Part shown: positions 8,541 through 15,658 of the stretch, one piece after another
Numbering within the stretch: the first letter of the stretch is position 1
How the letters are laid out: every line of letters begins with the position of its first letter
Assembly: GCA_016713435.1 (NCBI GenBank)
Contig: JADJPD010000042.1
Location: 1 to 22,172 of the forward strand
Origin: Gemmatimonadota bacterium
GTDB lineage: Bacteria > Gemmatimonadota > Gemmatimonadetes > Gemmatimonadales > GWC2-71-9
Reading direction: 5' to 3'
DNA length: 22,172 nucleotides
The notes under the pieces: generated by a model
What the model saw: the letters and a program-made list of their open reading frames with translations, nothing else
Told to the model about the DNA's origin: nothing
Database searches by the model: none
Translations under genes and position numbers: made by a program

Positions 8541-9680
8541 CTAACGCTCCGCCCGCTCGGCGGCATTCACGACGCGGACCGGCGCATCATGCGTCAGCGT
8601 CAGGTGCCCCTCCACCAGCACCGTGTCCCCCGCCACCACCGGGATCGCCCCCGTGGAGCTGTCGGGCAGGACCTCAGTCTCCACGCCGTTGCTCTTCCCG
8701 GGCACGATGTACACCCACTGCGCCCGCCCCTCCTTCGCCACGAAGACCAGCGGCCGCCCATCCCGCTCGATGACGGCGCGCGCGGGCACCAGGGTGCGGT
8801 CGGGGAGGCGGGTGGCCTCGAGCTTGAGGTCGGTGTACATCCCGGGCCTGAGCCGCCCGCCGGCGCTCGCGGCGATGACCACCCGGCCGGCGCGCGCCAC
8901 CGTGTCCACGAGCGGCAGCACCGCCACGATGCGCCCCTTCACCGGCCCGCCCGCGAGCGCGGGCGCCGAGATGAAGGCGTCGCCGCCCACCTTGATGTAG
9001 GGGAGGTCGTGCTCGAGGACCTGCGCCTCGATGCGGAGGTTGGTGACGTCCACCATGGTGACGAGGGCGCCGCCGGCGCTCACCCGCGAGCCGGCCGCCA
9101 CGTCCACCCGCTCGATGACGCCGTCGAACGGCGCCGTGATCACCGAGCGCTCCCGCTCGAGCTCGGCCCGCTCGAGCCGCACCTGCGCGCCGGGTACGCC
9201 GGAGAGCGTGAGCGCATTCTGCCGCCGCTCGTCTTCCTGCCCGGGGCCCAGGAGAATGGAGTCGCTCGCCAGGTTGCCGCGGTACTTGATGCGCGCCTCC
9301 GCCAGCGCCGCCTCGGCCTCGCGCACGGCGAGGTCGAAGGGGCGCTGGTCGAGCTTCACCAGCACATCGCCCTTCTTCACCGCCTGGCCGGGGCGCACGC
9401 GCACCTCGTCCACGGTGCCGTTGGTCTCGGCGCGGAGGTCGGCGACGGCGTCGCTCCGGACCTGGCCGGTGGTGGTCACCGAGAGCACCAGGTCGCCGCG
9501 GCGCACGGGGGCGCCGGCGACGGGGAGGGTCATGGTGCTCGACCCGCCAGCTTCACCCTCCGCCGGTGCTTCGCCCGCCGCCGCCGTCTCGGCGTCCGCC
9601 GCCTTGCCCTTGCATCCGGAGGAGGCATGCGCGAGCAGCACCACCAGGGCCAGCGAGCGAACGCCGAGCGAGGAGAACAC
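8541..9680 (-). CDS. RND efflux periplasmic adaptor lipoprotein (membrane fusion protein, HlyD/AcrA family)
   Basis: A 379-residue protein linking RND permeases to an outer-membrane channel. A signal peptide ending ASSGC gives a lipidated Cys23, so it is probably anchored by lipid. A low-complexity Ala/Glu linker follows (about 24-48). The lipoyl/barrel-sandwich halves are seen as ETNGTVDEVRVRPGQAVKKG and ITAPFDGVIERVDVAAGSRV, on either side of a short helical hairpin rich in Glu/Arg/Ala. The beta-barrel and membrane-proximal parts include RPGMYTDLKLEA and LVPARAVIERDG. GTG 9680 is chosen because AAGAGG lies 5 nt upstream and the signal peptide follows directly. It lies 32 nt downstream of a propeller gene and 112 nt upstream of RND 1, suggesting one transcript. 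No TolC-type channel gene is in the window. Confidence 0.93.
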   Translation of the reverse strand: MFSSLGVRSLALVVLLAHASSGCKGKAADAETAAAGEAPAEGEAGGSSTMTLPVAGAPVRRGDLVLSVTTTGQVRSDAVADLRAETNGTVDEVRVRPGQAVKKGDVLVKLDQRPFDLAVREAEAALAEARIKYRGNLASDSILLGPGQEDERRQNALTLSGVPGAQVRLERAELERERSVITAPFDGVIERVDVAAGSRVSAGGALVTMVDVTNLRIEAQVLEHDLPYIKVGGDAFISAPALAGGPVKGRIVAVLPLVDTVARAGRVVIAASAGGRLRPGMYTDLKLEATRLPDRTLVPARAVIERDGRPLVFVAKEGRAQWVYIVPGKSNGVETEVLPDSSTGAIPVVAGDTVLVEGHLTLTHDAPVRVVNAAERAER

Positions 9681-9712
9681 GGAAGCCTCTTCTCTGGTGA
9701 GGAACGCGCGGT

Positions 9713-10890
9713 TCAGCGCCGGTACCGCTCGAGATACTGCAACCCATCCTCATCCGTCGCAATCGCATACAGCGTCCCATTCCCAATCCCCACCATCCGC
9801 CGCCCCAGCGGCAGCGTCACCCGCTCCTTGAGGTTCCCGCTCCGGTCAAAGACGTCGTACGTCGGCGTCGAGTCCCGCACGCTCGTGGAGCGCTGGACCC
9901 AGAGCGTCCCCTCCGGCGCCATCCAGCTCCCCGGGCCGTTGCCGCTCCGCCCCGTGAACGCCGGCTTGGCCTCCGGCCAGTCGAAGTCCTCCGCCTTGGC
10001 CTCCGGCATCTGCTGCGACGGCCCCGCGCGCCCCGGCCCGCCGCTCGACACGGTGATCCGGTTCCGGTTGTTCCGCGCCCGCGCCAGCCACGCCTCCTTC
10101 TCGGCGTCGTTGATCCGCACCGGCGTGTGCGCCACCGGCCGCCCCGCCGTGCGCTGCTGCCCCGAGAGCCACTCCACGTGGTAGTCGCCCGTCCGCACCG
10201 CGGCCACCACGCCCTCGCTCCCCACCGCCCAGTCGTCGGCGGCCGCGAAGGGCGTCTGCCGGATCATCACCGTGCGCGTGTTCTGCCCGCCGGACATGTT
10301 GATCTTCATCGCGGCAATCTTGACCTTGCCGAGCGTGTCCACGGTGTTCTTGGCGCGATCCCAGCGGAGGATCGGCACCGAGTCCGGCATTTCCATCGGG
10401 CCATCAATGCGCATGCCGCCGCCCGGCCCGCCGGGGAACGGGCTCGCCTGCGCGTAGAGCCGGCCCTGGCGGTCGGCGCCGCGGAGGTCGGGGATGCCGC
10501 CCAGCGCCTCGGGAAGGTGATCGTCGCACCCATCTTGCCGTCCGGCGTGACCACGAGCATCCGGCGGTTGCCGCGGTCCACCACGAGCGTCGTATCGCCC
10601 GCCAGCGCAATGAGGTCGCCGGGGAGGTTGTACTCACCGGGGCCCTGGCCGCTCCGGCCCACCTGCGAATGCGCCTGCGTCCGGAAGTCGGCGAGGAGCA
10701 CCGCCTTGGCCGCCACGTCGGTGACCAGCACCCGCCCGTTGGCCAGCTCGCGGAGCGCCACCACCTGGTCGAACGGCTCCTCGAACTTGGCGTCAGGCGA
10801 CTTGAGCGCCCGCGGCGCGGGATTCCCCTGCGCGGCGAGCGGCACGGCAACGGCCCCGGCGAGCAGGGCGGCAATCAGCGGACGGGGCAC
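9713..10890 (-). CDS. Exported 6-bladed beta-propeller protein, one frameshift
   Basis: It starts at GTG 10890 with GGAGG (+ strand 10900-10904) about ten bases upstream. A cleavable signal peptide follows (VPRPLIAALLAGAVAVPLAAQ). Blades include LANGRVLVTDVAAKAVLLAD, GQGPGEYNLPGDLIALAGDT and LVVDRGNRRMLVVTPDGK, typical of NHL/6-bladed propeller proteins. A one-base indel near 10508 splits the gene. After it the sequence continues LGGIPDLRGADRQGRLYA, then MRIDGPMEMPDSVPIL, to YLERYRR and the stop at 9713-9715, giving about 392 residues. It shares a C-terminal pattern with the two lipoproteins at 11421 and 12593: a (V)(D/E)W blade, a KPxF motif, then LWVQRS and YDVFDRSG. It is the first gene of the efflux operon, so it may sense or bind a ligand connected with export, but its function is unknown. 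Confidence 0.82.
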
Positions 10891-11156
10891 GGCGGGTGTC
10901 CTCCAGGGGCGGTGCGTGAAATGTGAGATCCGGCGCGCTTGGGGATGCGTGAACTCGGGTTCAGGTCGCACCGGATGCGCTGGAAGGGCGGCGACGGGAC
11001 CCCGCGGCCCGCGGCGCTCGGCCCAAGGACGCGCCCGTTCCAGCGCTGCAACGACGGGGCTCCCGGCACGGTTCCCCCGGCCCCGGACGCGAAGAGCGGG
11101 AACTGACGGGAGAGTCGGGCGCGTCCATTCGACCAGACGTCGCTGGCGGCGGTCTG

Positions 11157-11190
11157 TGTAGGGGCCGGACATATCCGGCCCCTACAGACG
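11157..11190. repeat. Palindromic repeat, copy 4
   Basis: GTAGGGGCCGGA, CATA, TCCGGCCCCTAC at 11158-11185. The arms are fully complementary except for one mismatch in the centre, and CAGACG follows the right arm. The outer arm found before other copies is absent on its left; the next copy lies 94 bp away. Confidence 0.85.
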
Positions 11191-11241
11191 TTTCGCGACC
11201 GGGGCGCACGCCCCGACGCCTCGCGCCCGCCTTCCCCACCA

Positions 11242-11345
11242 CCCAGCCCACCACGCACGCTCCCCTCTCCCCCACGTACGTAGGGGCCGGATATATCCGG
11301 CCCCTACAGACGTTACGCGACGACGAGCGTAAGTGGACGGCTGGG
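11242..11345. repeat. Composite palindromic repeat, copy 5
   Basis: A perfect 28-bp palindrome (GTAGG + GGCCGGATATATCCGGCC + CCTAC) at 11280-11307. The 26-nt outer left arm at 11242-11267 is identical to that at 13781-13806 except for one base, and sits exactly 12 nt before the palindrome in both. A partial right arm, GTGGACGGCTGGG, is at 11333-11345. Confidence 0.85.
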
Positions 11346-11404
11346 TCGTCGGGGAAGACGCCTGATGCGCCGCGGGGGTTCTGACGGCCACCGGCGCCGG
11401 GGGT

Positions 11405-11410
11405 TAGATT
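11405..11410 (+). promoter_or_regulatory. Possible -10 box for a leaderless transcript
   Basis: TAGATT lies 10 nt before the ATG at 11421, in an otherwise very GC-rich stretch, and no Shine-Dalgarno sequence is visible before that ATG. This fits transcription starting at or near the start codon. No good -35 box is seen (TTCTGA at 11379 is poor). Confidence 0.3.
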
Positions 11411-11420
11411 CCCCGCCCTC

Positions 11421-12467
11421 ATGGCACGCCGTCTCTCCCCCACCGCCCTCCTCGCCGCCGTGGCCCTCGCCGCCTGCGGCGGCACGGAGCCCCCGCCGCC
11501 CAGTGCGGCGCTTCGGGCCACGCCGGATACGCTGCTCCTGCAGCCGCTGGTGGACGTGACGGCGGCCGAGCCGCTCGGCGGCGGCCGGTGGGTGGTACTC
11601 GCGCCCGAGGACCGGAAGGTCCTGGTGGTGGAGTTCGGGAAGAAGCCGGTAGCCATCGGCGCGGGGGAGCTGGACCAGCCCTTCCAGCTCTTCAAGGCGG
11701 GCGACACGCTCTGGGTGGACGACTGGTCCCGCCGCCGCGCCACCGCCTGGTCGCCGGACGGCAAGCTTCTCGGGACGCTCCCCGCCAACGACCAGCTCCG
11801 CGGCGCCCTCCCCCGCGCGCGGGACAATGCGGGCCGCTGGTACTACGAGCTCCGCCCCCTCCCCGGCCGCGACGGCAGCGGCAACCGCGACTCGGCCAAC
11901 ATCCTCCGCCTCTCGGCCCAGGTCATGGACACGGTGGCGCAGCTCGCGCCCTACGACCTGGCCGAGGTGGTGAGCGAGGGACGGCGGCGGCTCGAGCGCC
12001 GGCTGCTCTCGGGGACGGACCGCTGGGGCGCCTTCGGCGACGGCACCGTGTGGGTGGCGCGCTCCGACCGGAACCGGGTGGACTGGGTGGCGCCGGACGG
12101 CCAGGTCACCGAGGGACGCGAGCTCCCCGACCGGGTCCTGCCGATCACCGAGAACGACCGCGAGCTGTTCCTCAACCGCTTCGACCCGGGGCTCCGGCCC
12201 TCGGTGGAGGCCATCCCGTTCGCGGCCATCAAGCCCCCGTTCGAGCAGGCCGTCGCCGCGCCGGACGGGGCGGTCTGGCTGGTCAAGAACCGCGCGGTGG
12301 GCGACACGACGCGGTACTACCAGGTGGTGAACCGCGAGGGGCGCTTCGTGCAGGAGTTCACCCATCCGGGGATCGGGCGGGTCATCGCCCTCGCGGAAGG
12401 GGAGGCGCTGGTGGCGGAGACGTACGCCGAGGGCGTGCGGCTCCTGCGGTTCAGCATCCCGAAATAA
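11421..12467 (+). CDS. 6-bladed beta-propeller lipoprotein
   Basis: A 348-residue exported lipoprotein. The signal peptide MARRLSPTALLAAVALAAC has the lipobox LAAC with Cys19. The mature part is made of repeated beta-blade motifs such as GGGRWVVLAPEDRKVLVVE, FKAGDTLWVDDWSRRRATAW, FGDGTVWVARSDRNRVDWV and APDGAVWLVKNRAVGD. A KPPF motif precedes the last blades. No catalytic residues are recognisable, and a binding or scaffold role is likely. The gene is intact. Its C-terminal half aligns with the gene at 12593 (NRVDW, LFLNR, KPPF, VWL), and more distantly with the one at 9713, so the three are paralogues. No clear ribosome binding site precedes the ATG. It is followed after about 125 bp, including a REP-doublet, by the next paralogue on the same strand. 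Confidence 0.85.
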   Translation: MARRLSPTALLAAVALAACGGTEPPPPSAALRATPDTLLLQPLVDVTAAEPLGGGRWVVLAPEDRKVLVVEFGKKPVAIGAGELDQPFQLFKAGDTLWVDDWSRRRATAWSPDGKLLGTLPANDQLRGALPRARDNAGRWYYELRPLPGRDGSGNRDSANILRLSAQVMDTVAQLAPYDLAEVVSEGRRRLERRLLSGTDRWGAFGDGTVWVARSDRNRVDWVAPDGQVTEGRELPDRVLPITENDRELFLNRFDPGLRPSVEAIPFAAIKPPFEQAVAAPDGAVWLVKNRAVGDTTRYYQVVNREGRFVQEFTHPGIGRVIALAEGEALVAETYAEGVRLLRFSIPK

Positions 12468-12493
12468 CCGACACCCACGACAAGGCTCCCGTG

Positions 12494-12564
12494 GGTCCGG
12501 AGCGCTGCTCCGGCCACTGGGACATGAAGATCGAGTTGCCGCAGCGACGCTCCGGCTCCACGGA
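12494..12564. repeat. REP-doublet, copy B (diverged)
   Basis: The left hairpin GTCCGGAGCGCTGCTCCGGCC is followed by ACTGGGACATGAAGATCGAG and a decayed right hairpin, GCAGCGACGCTCCGGCTCC. The spacer differs from copy A (8459-8529) at one base over 20. The preserved spacer and decayed right hairpin show that the spacer is part of the mobile unit. It lies between two propeller genes. Confidence 0.8.
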
Positions 12565-12592
12565 CGTTGATTCTTTTCCTGGAGTGATGATG

Positions 12593-13705
12593 ATGGCTTT
12601 CGTGCGGCGCCTCGCCCCCGCGGCGCTCCTCCTTACCGCGTGCAGCGAGCCCAAGGCCGCGCTCACCGTGCTGGACCAGCCCGAGGCCGTGCTGGGCCGG
12701 AGCTTTGCGCAGGTGAGCAACGTGGTGGAGATCGGCCCCAACCAGGTGGCGCTGGCGGAGCTCAAGGACCGGACCTTCCTCTTCGCCGACTTCGCCACCG
12801 GCACCGCGACGCCGGTGGGGCAGCACGCCGACTCCATCAAGCCGGGCGACGCGGCCCCGGGCCAGCACAAGTATCCCGGCTACGTCCTCCGCCTCGGTCC
12901 CGACACGCTGGGGCTCGTGGACTTCGCCGCCGAGCGCACCACCATCTGGACCACGGCGGGCGGGTACGTCGGCATCATGCCGGGCCGCGGGGTCGGCGGC
13001 AACAACCAGCCGCTGGTCTACGACGGCAAGCACACCGGCTACAAGGAAGACGTGCGCGGCGTCCTCGGCGGGCTCGAGCCCGGCGAGGAGGTGAACTTCG
13101 ACAACCTCGCCGTCCTCCGCATCATCGCGGGCGACACGGTGGCGGACACGGTGGCGCGCCTCAAGCTGCCGGTCTGGGGGCGGGGCCAGTTCGGCGAGCA
13201 GATGAAGATCGTCTCCACCATCTTCTCGGGCCGCGACCTCTTCGGCGTGCTCCCCGACGGCTCCCTCTGGGCGGCGCGCGCCAACGACAACCGCGTGGAC
13301 TGGCGCTCGCCCACCGGCGACTGGAGCACGGGCCCCAGGCGGTCCTACACCACCATCCCGGTGGAGCAGGCGGAGAAGGACATGTTCCTCAACCGCCTGC
13401 GCCAGCAGATGGCGTCGATGGGGGCGCCGGCCGGCATCGAGCTCAGCTATCCCTTCGCCGACTCCAAGCCGCCCTTCTCCGCGGGCGCCACCAACACCTA
13501 CACCAGCGAGGTCTGGCTGCAGCGCTCGCGCGCCTTCGCCGACTCGGTGCCGGTCTACGACGTGGTGGGCCGCGACGGCAAGGCGGTGCGCGCGGTGCAG
13601 TTCCCGAAGGGGGCCACCCTCGCCGGCTTCGGCGCCGAGGGCCGCGTCTACGTGCTCCTCCGCCAGGGGGACGCGCAGCAGGTGGTGCGGTACGTCGTGA
13701 AATAG
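12593..13705 (+). CDS. 6-bladed beta-propeller lipoprotein, paralogue of the upstream gene
   Basis: A 370-residue exported lipoprotein; the signal peptide MAFVRRLAPAALLLTAC gives a lipidated Cys17. Three ATGs occur in a row (12587, 12590, 12593). The third is preferred because GGAG at 12581-12584 is then 8 nt away, whereas the first would leave only 2 nt. Propeller blades include VVEIGPNQVALAELKDRTFL, YVLRLGPDTLGLVDFAAERT, LFGVLPDGSLWAARANDN and EGRVYVLLRQGD. The shared family features NRVDW, MFLNR, KPPF and EVWLQRSRAF are present. Function is unknown. Being next to a paralogue and opposite an efflux operon with a third one, it may belong to a surface or periplasmic sensing or binding module. 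A hairpin terminator follows the stop by about 20 bp. Confidence 0.85.
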   Translation: MAFVRRLAPAALLLTACSEPKAALTVLDQPEAVLGRSFAQVSNVVEIGPNQVALAELKDRTFLFADFATGTATPVGQHADSIKPGDAAPGQHKYPGYVLRLGPDTLGLVDFAAERTTIWTTAGGYVGIMPGRGVGGNNQPLVYDGKHTGYKEDVRGVLGGLEPGEEVNFDNLAVLRIIAGDTVADTVARLKLPVWGRGQFGEQMKIVSTIFSGRDLFGVLPDGSLWAARANDNRVDWRSPTGDWSTGPRRSYTTIPVEQAEKDMFLNRLRQQMASMGAPAGIELSYPFADSKPPFSAGATNTYTSEVWLQRSRAFADSVPVYDVVGRDGKAVRAVQFPKGATLAGFGAEGRVYVLLRQGDAQQVVRYVVK

Positions 13706-13727
13706 CGCCGGGCTCAACGCAAGAGAC

Positions 13728-13751
13728 GGGGCTCGTCGCGCGACGAGCCCC
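13728..13751 (+). terminator. Hairpin terminator
   Basis: GGGGCTCGTCG-CG-CGACGAGCCCC is a perfect 11-bp stem 22 nt after the stop of the propeller gene. Outer CAACGC/GCGTTG arms could extend it with a bulge. There is no T-tract, so it may work inefficiently or mainly as a 3' stabiliser. Confidence 0.6.
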
Positions 13752-13780
13752 GCGTTGCGTCTGGGATTCTCACGCCACCA

Positions 13781-13884
13781 CCCAGCCCACCACGCACGAT
13801 CCCCTCACCCCGTCGTCCGTAGCGGCCGGATATATCCGGCCGGTACGTACGTGGGGGAGAGGGGATCGTGGGTGGCGAGCTGGG
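13781..13884. repeat. Composite palindromic repeat, copy 6 (most complete)
   Basis: An inner palindrome at 13819-13846 (GTAGC + GGCCGGATATATCCGGCC + GGTAC) sits between outer arms at 13781-13806 and 13859-13884. The outer arms are 26 nt each, reverse complements with three mismatches, and each lies 12 nt from the palindrome. The whole 104-bp unit could fold into one long interrupted hairpin. It lies between convergent genes. Confidence 0.88.
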
Positions 13885-13896
13885 AGAGGCGCGTGA

Positions 13897-14625
13897 TTAC
13901 GGCGTCGGCGTGTCGTCGGGCTCGGCGTCGTCCTCGACGGGCTCGGGTTCCGGCGGATCGGTGGACCGTCGGTTGCGGCGCCGGCCCTCGTTGTACCACT
14001 TGCGGGTCAGCTCGCCCGCCAGCTCCCGGTTGCCGAGGCCAAAGGCCAGGCCGGCGGCCAGGGCGATGGAGCCGAGCACGAGGGTGAAGGCGGCGGTGAC
14101 GATGTCGTCGCTCACGCCCACCTGCTGCAGGGCCATGAAGACGGCGATGGTGACCATGGCGCCCTTGGTGAGCTTGGCCACGGTCACGACGCCCTCGACG
14201 GCGCCCGCGCTCGCCACCACCAGCGCCCGCACGAACTCGCCCACGATCATGCCGAGGATGATGATCACCACGGCGGAGACGAGCGTGGGGACGAAGCTGA
14301 TCATCCGCCCGAACATCTCGCGCACGTTCTCGAGGCCCAGGGCCGAGCTGGCCAGCAGCACCACCACCAGCATGGTGAGCCAGAAGACGAGCTTCGAGAG
14401 CGCCCGCACCGGGTCCATGCGCACGCGGTGCGCCGCCTCCGTCAGGCCGCCCGCGTCGGCGATGCGGCGGAACTCCATCCGCTGGAGCGCCTTGTCGGTC
14501 CAGCGCTGGAGGGTGCGGGCCACCACGTAGCCCGCCAGCATGATGACGCCGGCGGCGAGCAGCCCCGGCAGCACGTCCGTCAGCTCGCCCCAGCCGATCA
14601 GCAGGCGATCGAGCAGCTCATCCAT
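13897..14625 (-). CDS. MscS-type conserved TM-helix membrane protein
   Basis: A 242-residue inner-membrane protein. Four or more hydrophobic helices are seen: GLLAAGVIMLAGYVVARTL, LVFWLTMLVVVLLASSALGL, VSAVVIIILGMIVGEFV, and TAAFTLVLGSIALAAGLAFG followed by LGNRELAGELTRKW. This pattern matches the conserved TM-helix family related to small-conductance mechanosensitive channels. The MscS beta-domain normally following the pore helix is absent; instead there is an Arg-rich segment and an acidic Pro/Glu/Asp tail. It may be a small channel or a channel-like scaffold. ATG 14625 is preferred over an upstream start because GGGG lies just before it and the family N-terminus follows. It overlaps the stop of the oxidoreductase gene by 8 nt, so the two are probably co-translated. 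Confidence 0.85.
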   Translation of the reverse strand: MDELLDRLLIGWGELTDVLPGLLAAGVIMLAGYVVARTLQRWTDKALQRMEFRRIADAGGLTEAAHRVRMDPVRALSKLVFWLTMLVVVLLASSALGLENVREMFGRMISFVPTLVSAVVIIILGMIVGEFVRALVVASAGAVEGVVTVAKLTKGAMVTIAVFMALQQVGVSDDIVTAAFTLVLGSIALAAGLAFGLGNRELAGELTRKWYNEGRRRNRRSTDPPEPEPVEDDAEPDDTPTP

Positions 14626-15658
14626 TCCCCACCTCGATGACGATCTTGCCAAGTTGCGCGCCCGCCGCCATCCGGCGGAAGCCGGCCACGGCGTCGCGGA
14701 AGGGGAATGTACGGTCGAGGACCGGTCGCAGCTTGCCCTCCCCCGCCAGCCGGGCGATCTCGGCGTATTCCCCGTCGCTGCCCATGGTGCTGCCCAGGAG
14801 GTCCCACTGGTACCAGAAGAGCTTGCGGATGTCGGTCGTCACCCGGGGCCCCGAGGTGCCGCCGCAGGTGACCAGCCGCCCCCGCTTGCCGAGGCAGCGG
14901 AGCGAGCGCTCCCAGGTGGCCTCGCCCACCGAGTCCACCACCACGTGGACGCCGCGACCGCCGGCGAAGGCCTTCACCTCCTTCGGCACGTCCTGCGAGG
15001 CATGGTCGAGGGCCAGGTCGGCGCCCAGGTTCTTGGCCTCTTCCAGCTTGTCGGGCGAGCTGCTGGTGACGATGGTCCGCGCGCCGAGGTGCTTGGCGAT
15101 CTGGAGCGCCGCCTGCGCCACCCCGCCGCCGATGCCCCAGATGAGGACCGTCTCGCCTTCGCGGAGGTGCGCCCGGCTGGTGAGCATGCGCCACGCCGTG
15201 AGGGTGGCGAGCGAGAACGCCGCGCCCTCGCCGAAGCTCCAGCCGCTCGGGAGCCGCGCCACGTTGGCCGCCGGCACCACGACGAACTCGGCCAGCGTGC
15301 CGTGGCGGTGCTCGCCGAGGATGGCGAAGTCGGGGCAGAGGGGATGGTCATCGGTGCGGCACCACTCGCACTGCTTGCAGCCGATGCCGGGGTTGAGCAT
15401 CACGCAGTCGCCCACCTGGACGCCGTGGGCGGCGGGGCCGACGGCGGCCACCACGCCGGCACCGTCCGAGCCCATGACGTGGGGGACCTGCCGGGGGAGG
15501 CCGGGCAGGCCCTTCACCATCCAGTAGTCGAGATGATTGAGCGCGGCCGCCTGCACGCGCACCAGCACGTCGTCGGGCCGCTCGAGGGACGGCGGGGGGA
15601 GCTCCTGGAACACCAGGTGCTCCAGCCCGCCGGTGCCAACCAGGGTGAGTGCGTTCAA
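14618..15658 (-). CDS. Medium-chain zinc-type dehydrogenase / NAD(P)H:quinone oxidoreductase
   Basis: A 346-residue cytosolic MDR-superfamily oxidoreductase. The N-terminal GroES-like domain has ALNHLDYWMVKGLPGL and GSDGAGVVAAVG. Asn/His replace the catalytic-zinc Cys, and GSDGAG replaces GHE, so the catalytic zinc site is probably lost. A structural-zinc lobe is kept (GCKQCEWCRTDDHPLC, four Cys). The Rossmann domain carries LIWGIGGGVAQAALQIAKHL followed by TSSSPDKLEEAKNLGAD; Ser/Lys after the second strand favours NADPH. The start is TTG 15658, overlapping the previous stop as TTGA; the next ATG would delete about 45 residues of the conserved fold. This lies in an operon with an Ig/TolB-like exported protein and a membrane protein; no functional link is obvious. 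The substrate is unknown, with quinones or enones typical of such enzymes. Confidence 0.9.
   Translation of the reverse strand: MNALTLVGTGGLEHLVFQELPPPSLERPDDVLVRVQAAALNHLDYWMVKGLPGLPRQVPHVMGSDGAGVVAAVGPAAHGVQVGDCVMLNPGIGCKQCEWCRTDDHPLCPDFAILGEHRHGTLAEFVVVPAANVARLPSGWSFGEGAAFSLATLTAWRMLTSRAHLREGETVLIWGIGGGVAQAALQIAKHLGARTIVTSSSPDKLEEAKNLGADLALDHASQDVPKEVKAFAGGRGVHVVVDSVGEATWERSLRCLGKRGRLVTCGGTSGPRVTTDIRKLFWYQWDLLGSTMGSDGEYAEIARLAGEGKLRPVLDRTFPFRDAVAGFRRMAAGAQLGKIVIEVGNG

Larger units (their letters stand above)
10891..11420. other. Divergent intergenic region
   Basis: This 530-bp stretch lies between two divergently transcribed propeller genes. It holds two palindromic repeats (11157-11190 and 11242-11307) and must contain promoters for both operons. 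Apart from these repeats and a weak -10-like TAGATT before the right-hand gene, I see no gene; open frames here show no conserved motifs or start signals. Confidence 0.7.

Noticed and set aside
5561..8773. A 1070-codon open frame on the + strand opposite RND permease 1
   Set aside because: It is a shadow frame caused by high GC at third positions. Its product is His/Arg/Gly-rich with no domain, while the opposite strand encodes a full RND protein with all expected motifs.
12524..12580. A small peptide starting at the ATG in REP-doublet copy B (MKIELPQRRSG)
   Set aside because: It is entirely within the repeat, has no ribosome binding site, and copy A has CTG instead of ATG at that position.
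11588..13705. One long frame appearing to fuse the two propeller genes
   Set aside because: The first half is a wrong-frame shadow of the 11421 gene. The second half is the real 12593 gene, which has its own ribosome binding site and signal peptide.
1509..13847. Palindromic repeats considered as a CRISPR array or as plain terminators
   Set aside because: Copies are dispersed over kilobases without regular spacers or cas genes. Some lie upstream of genes or in divergent regions, and outer arms are conserved, which does not fit simple terminators.
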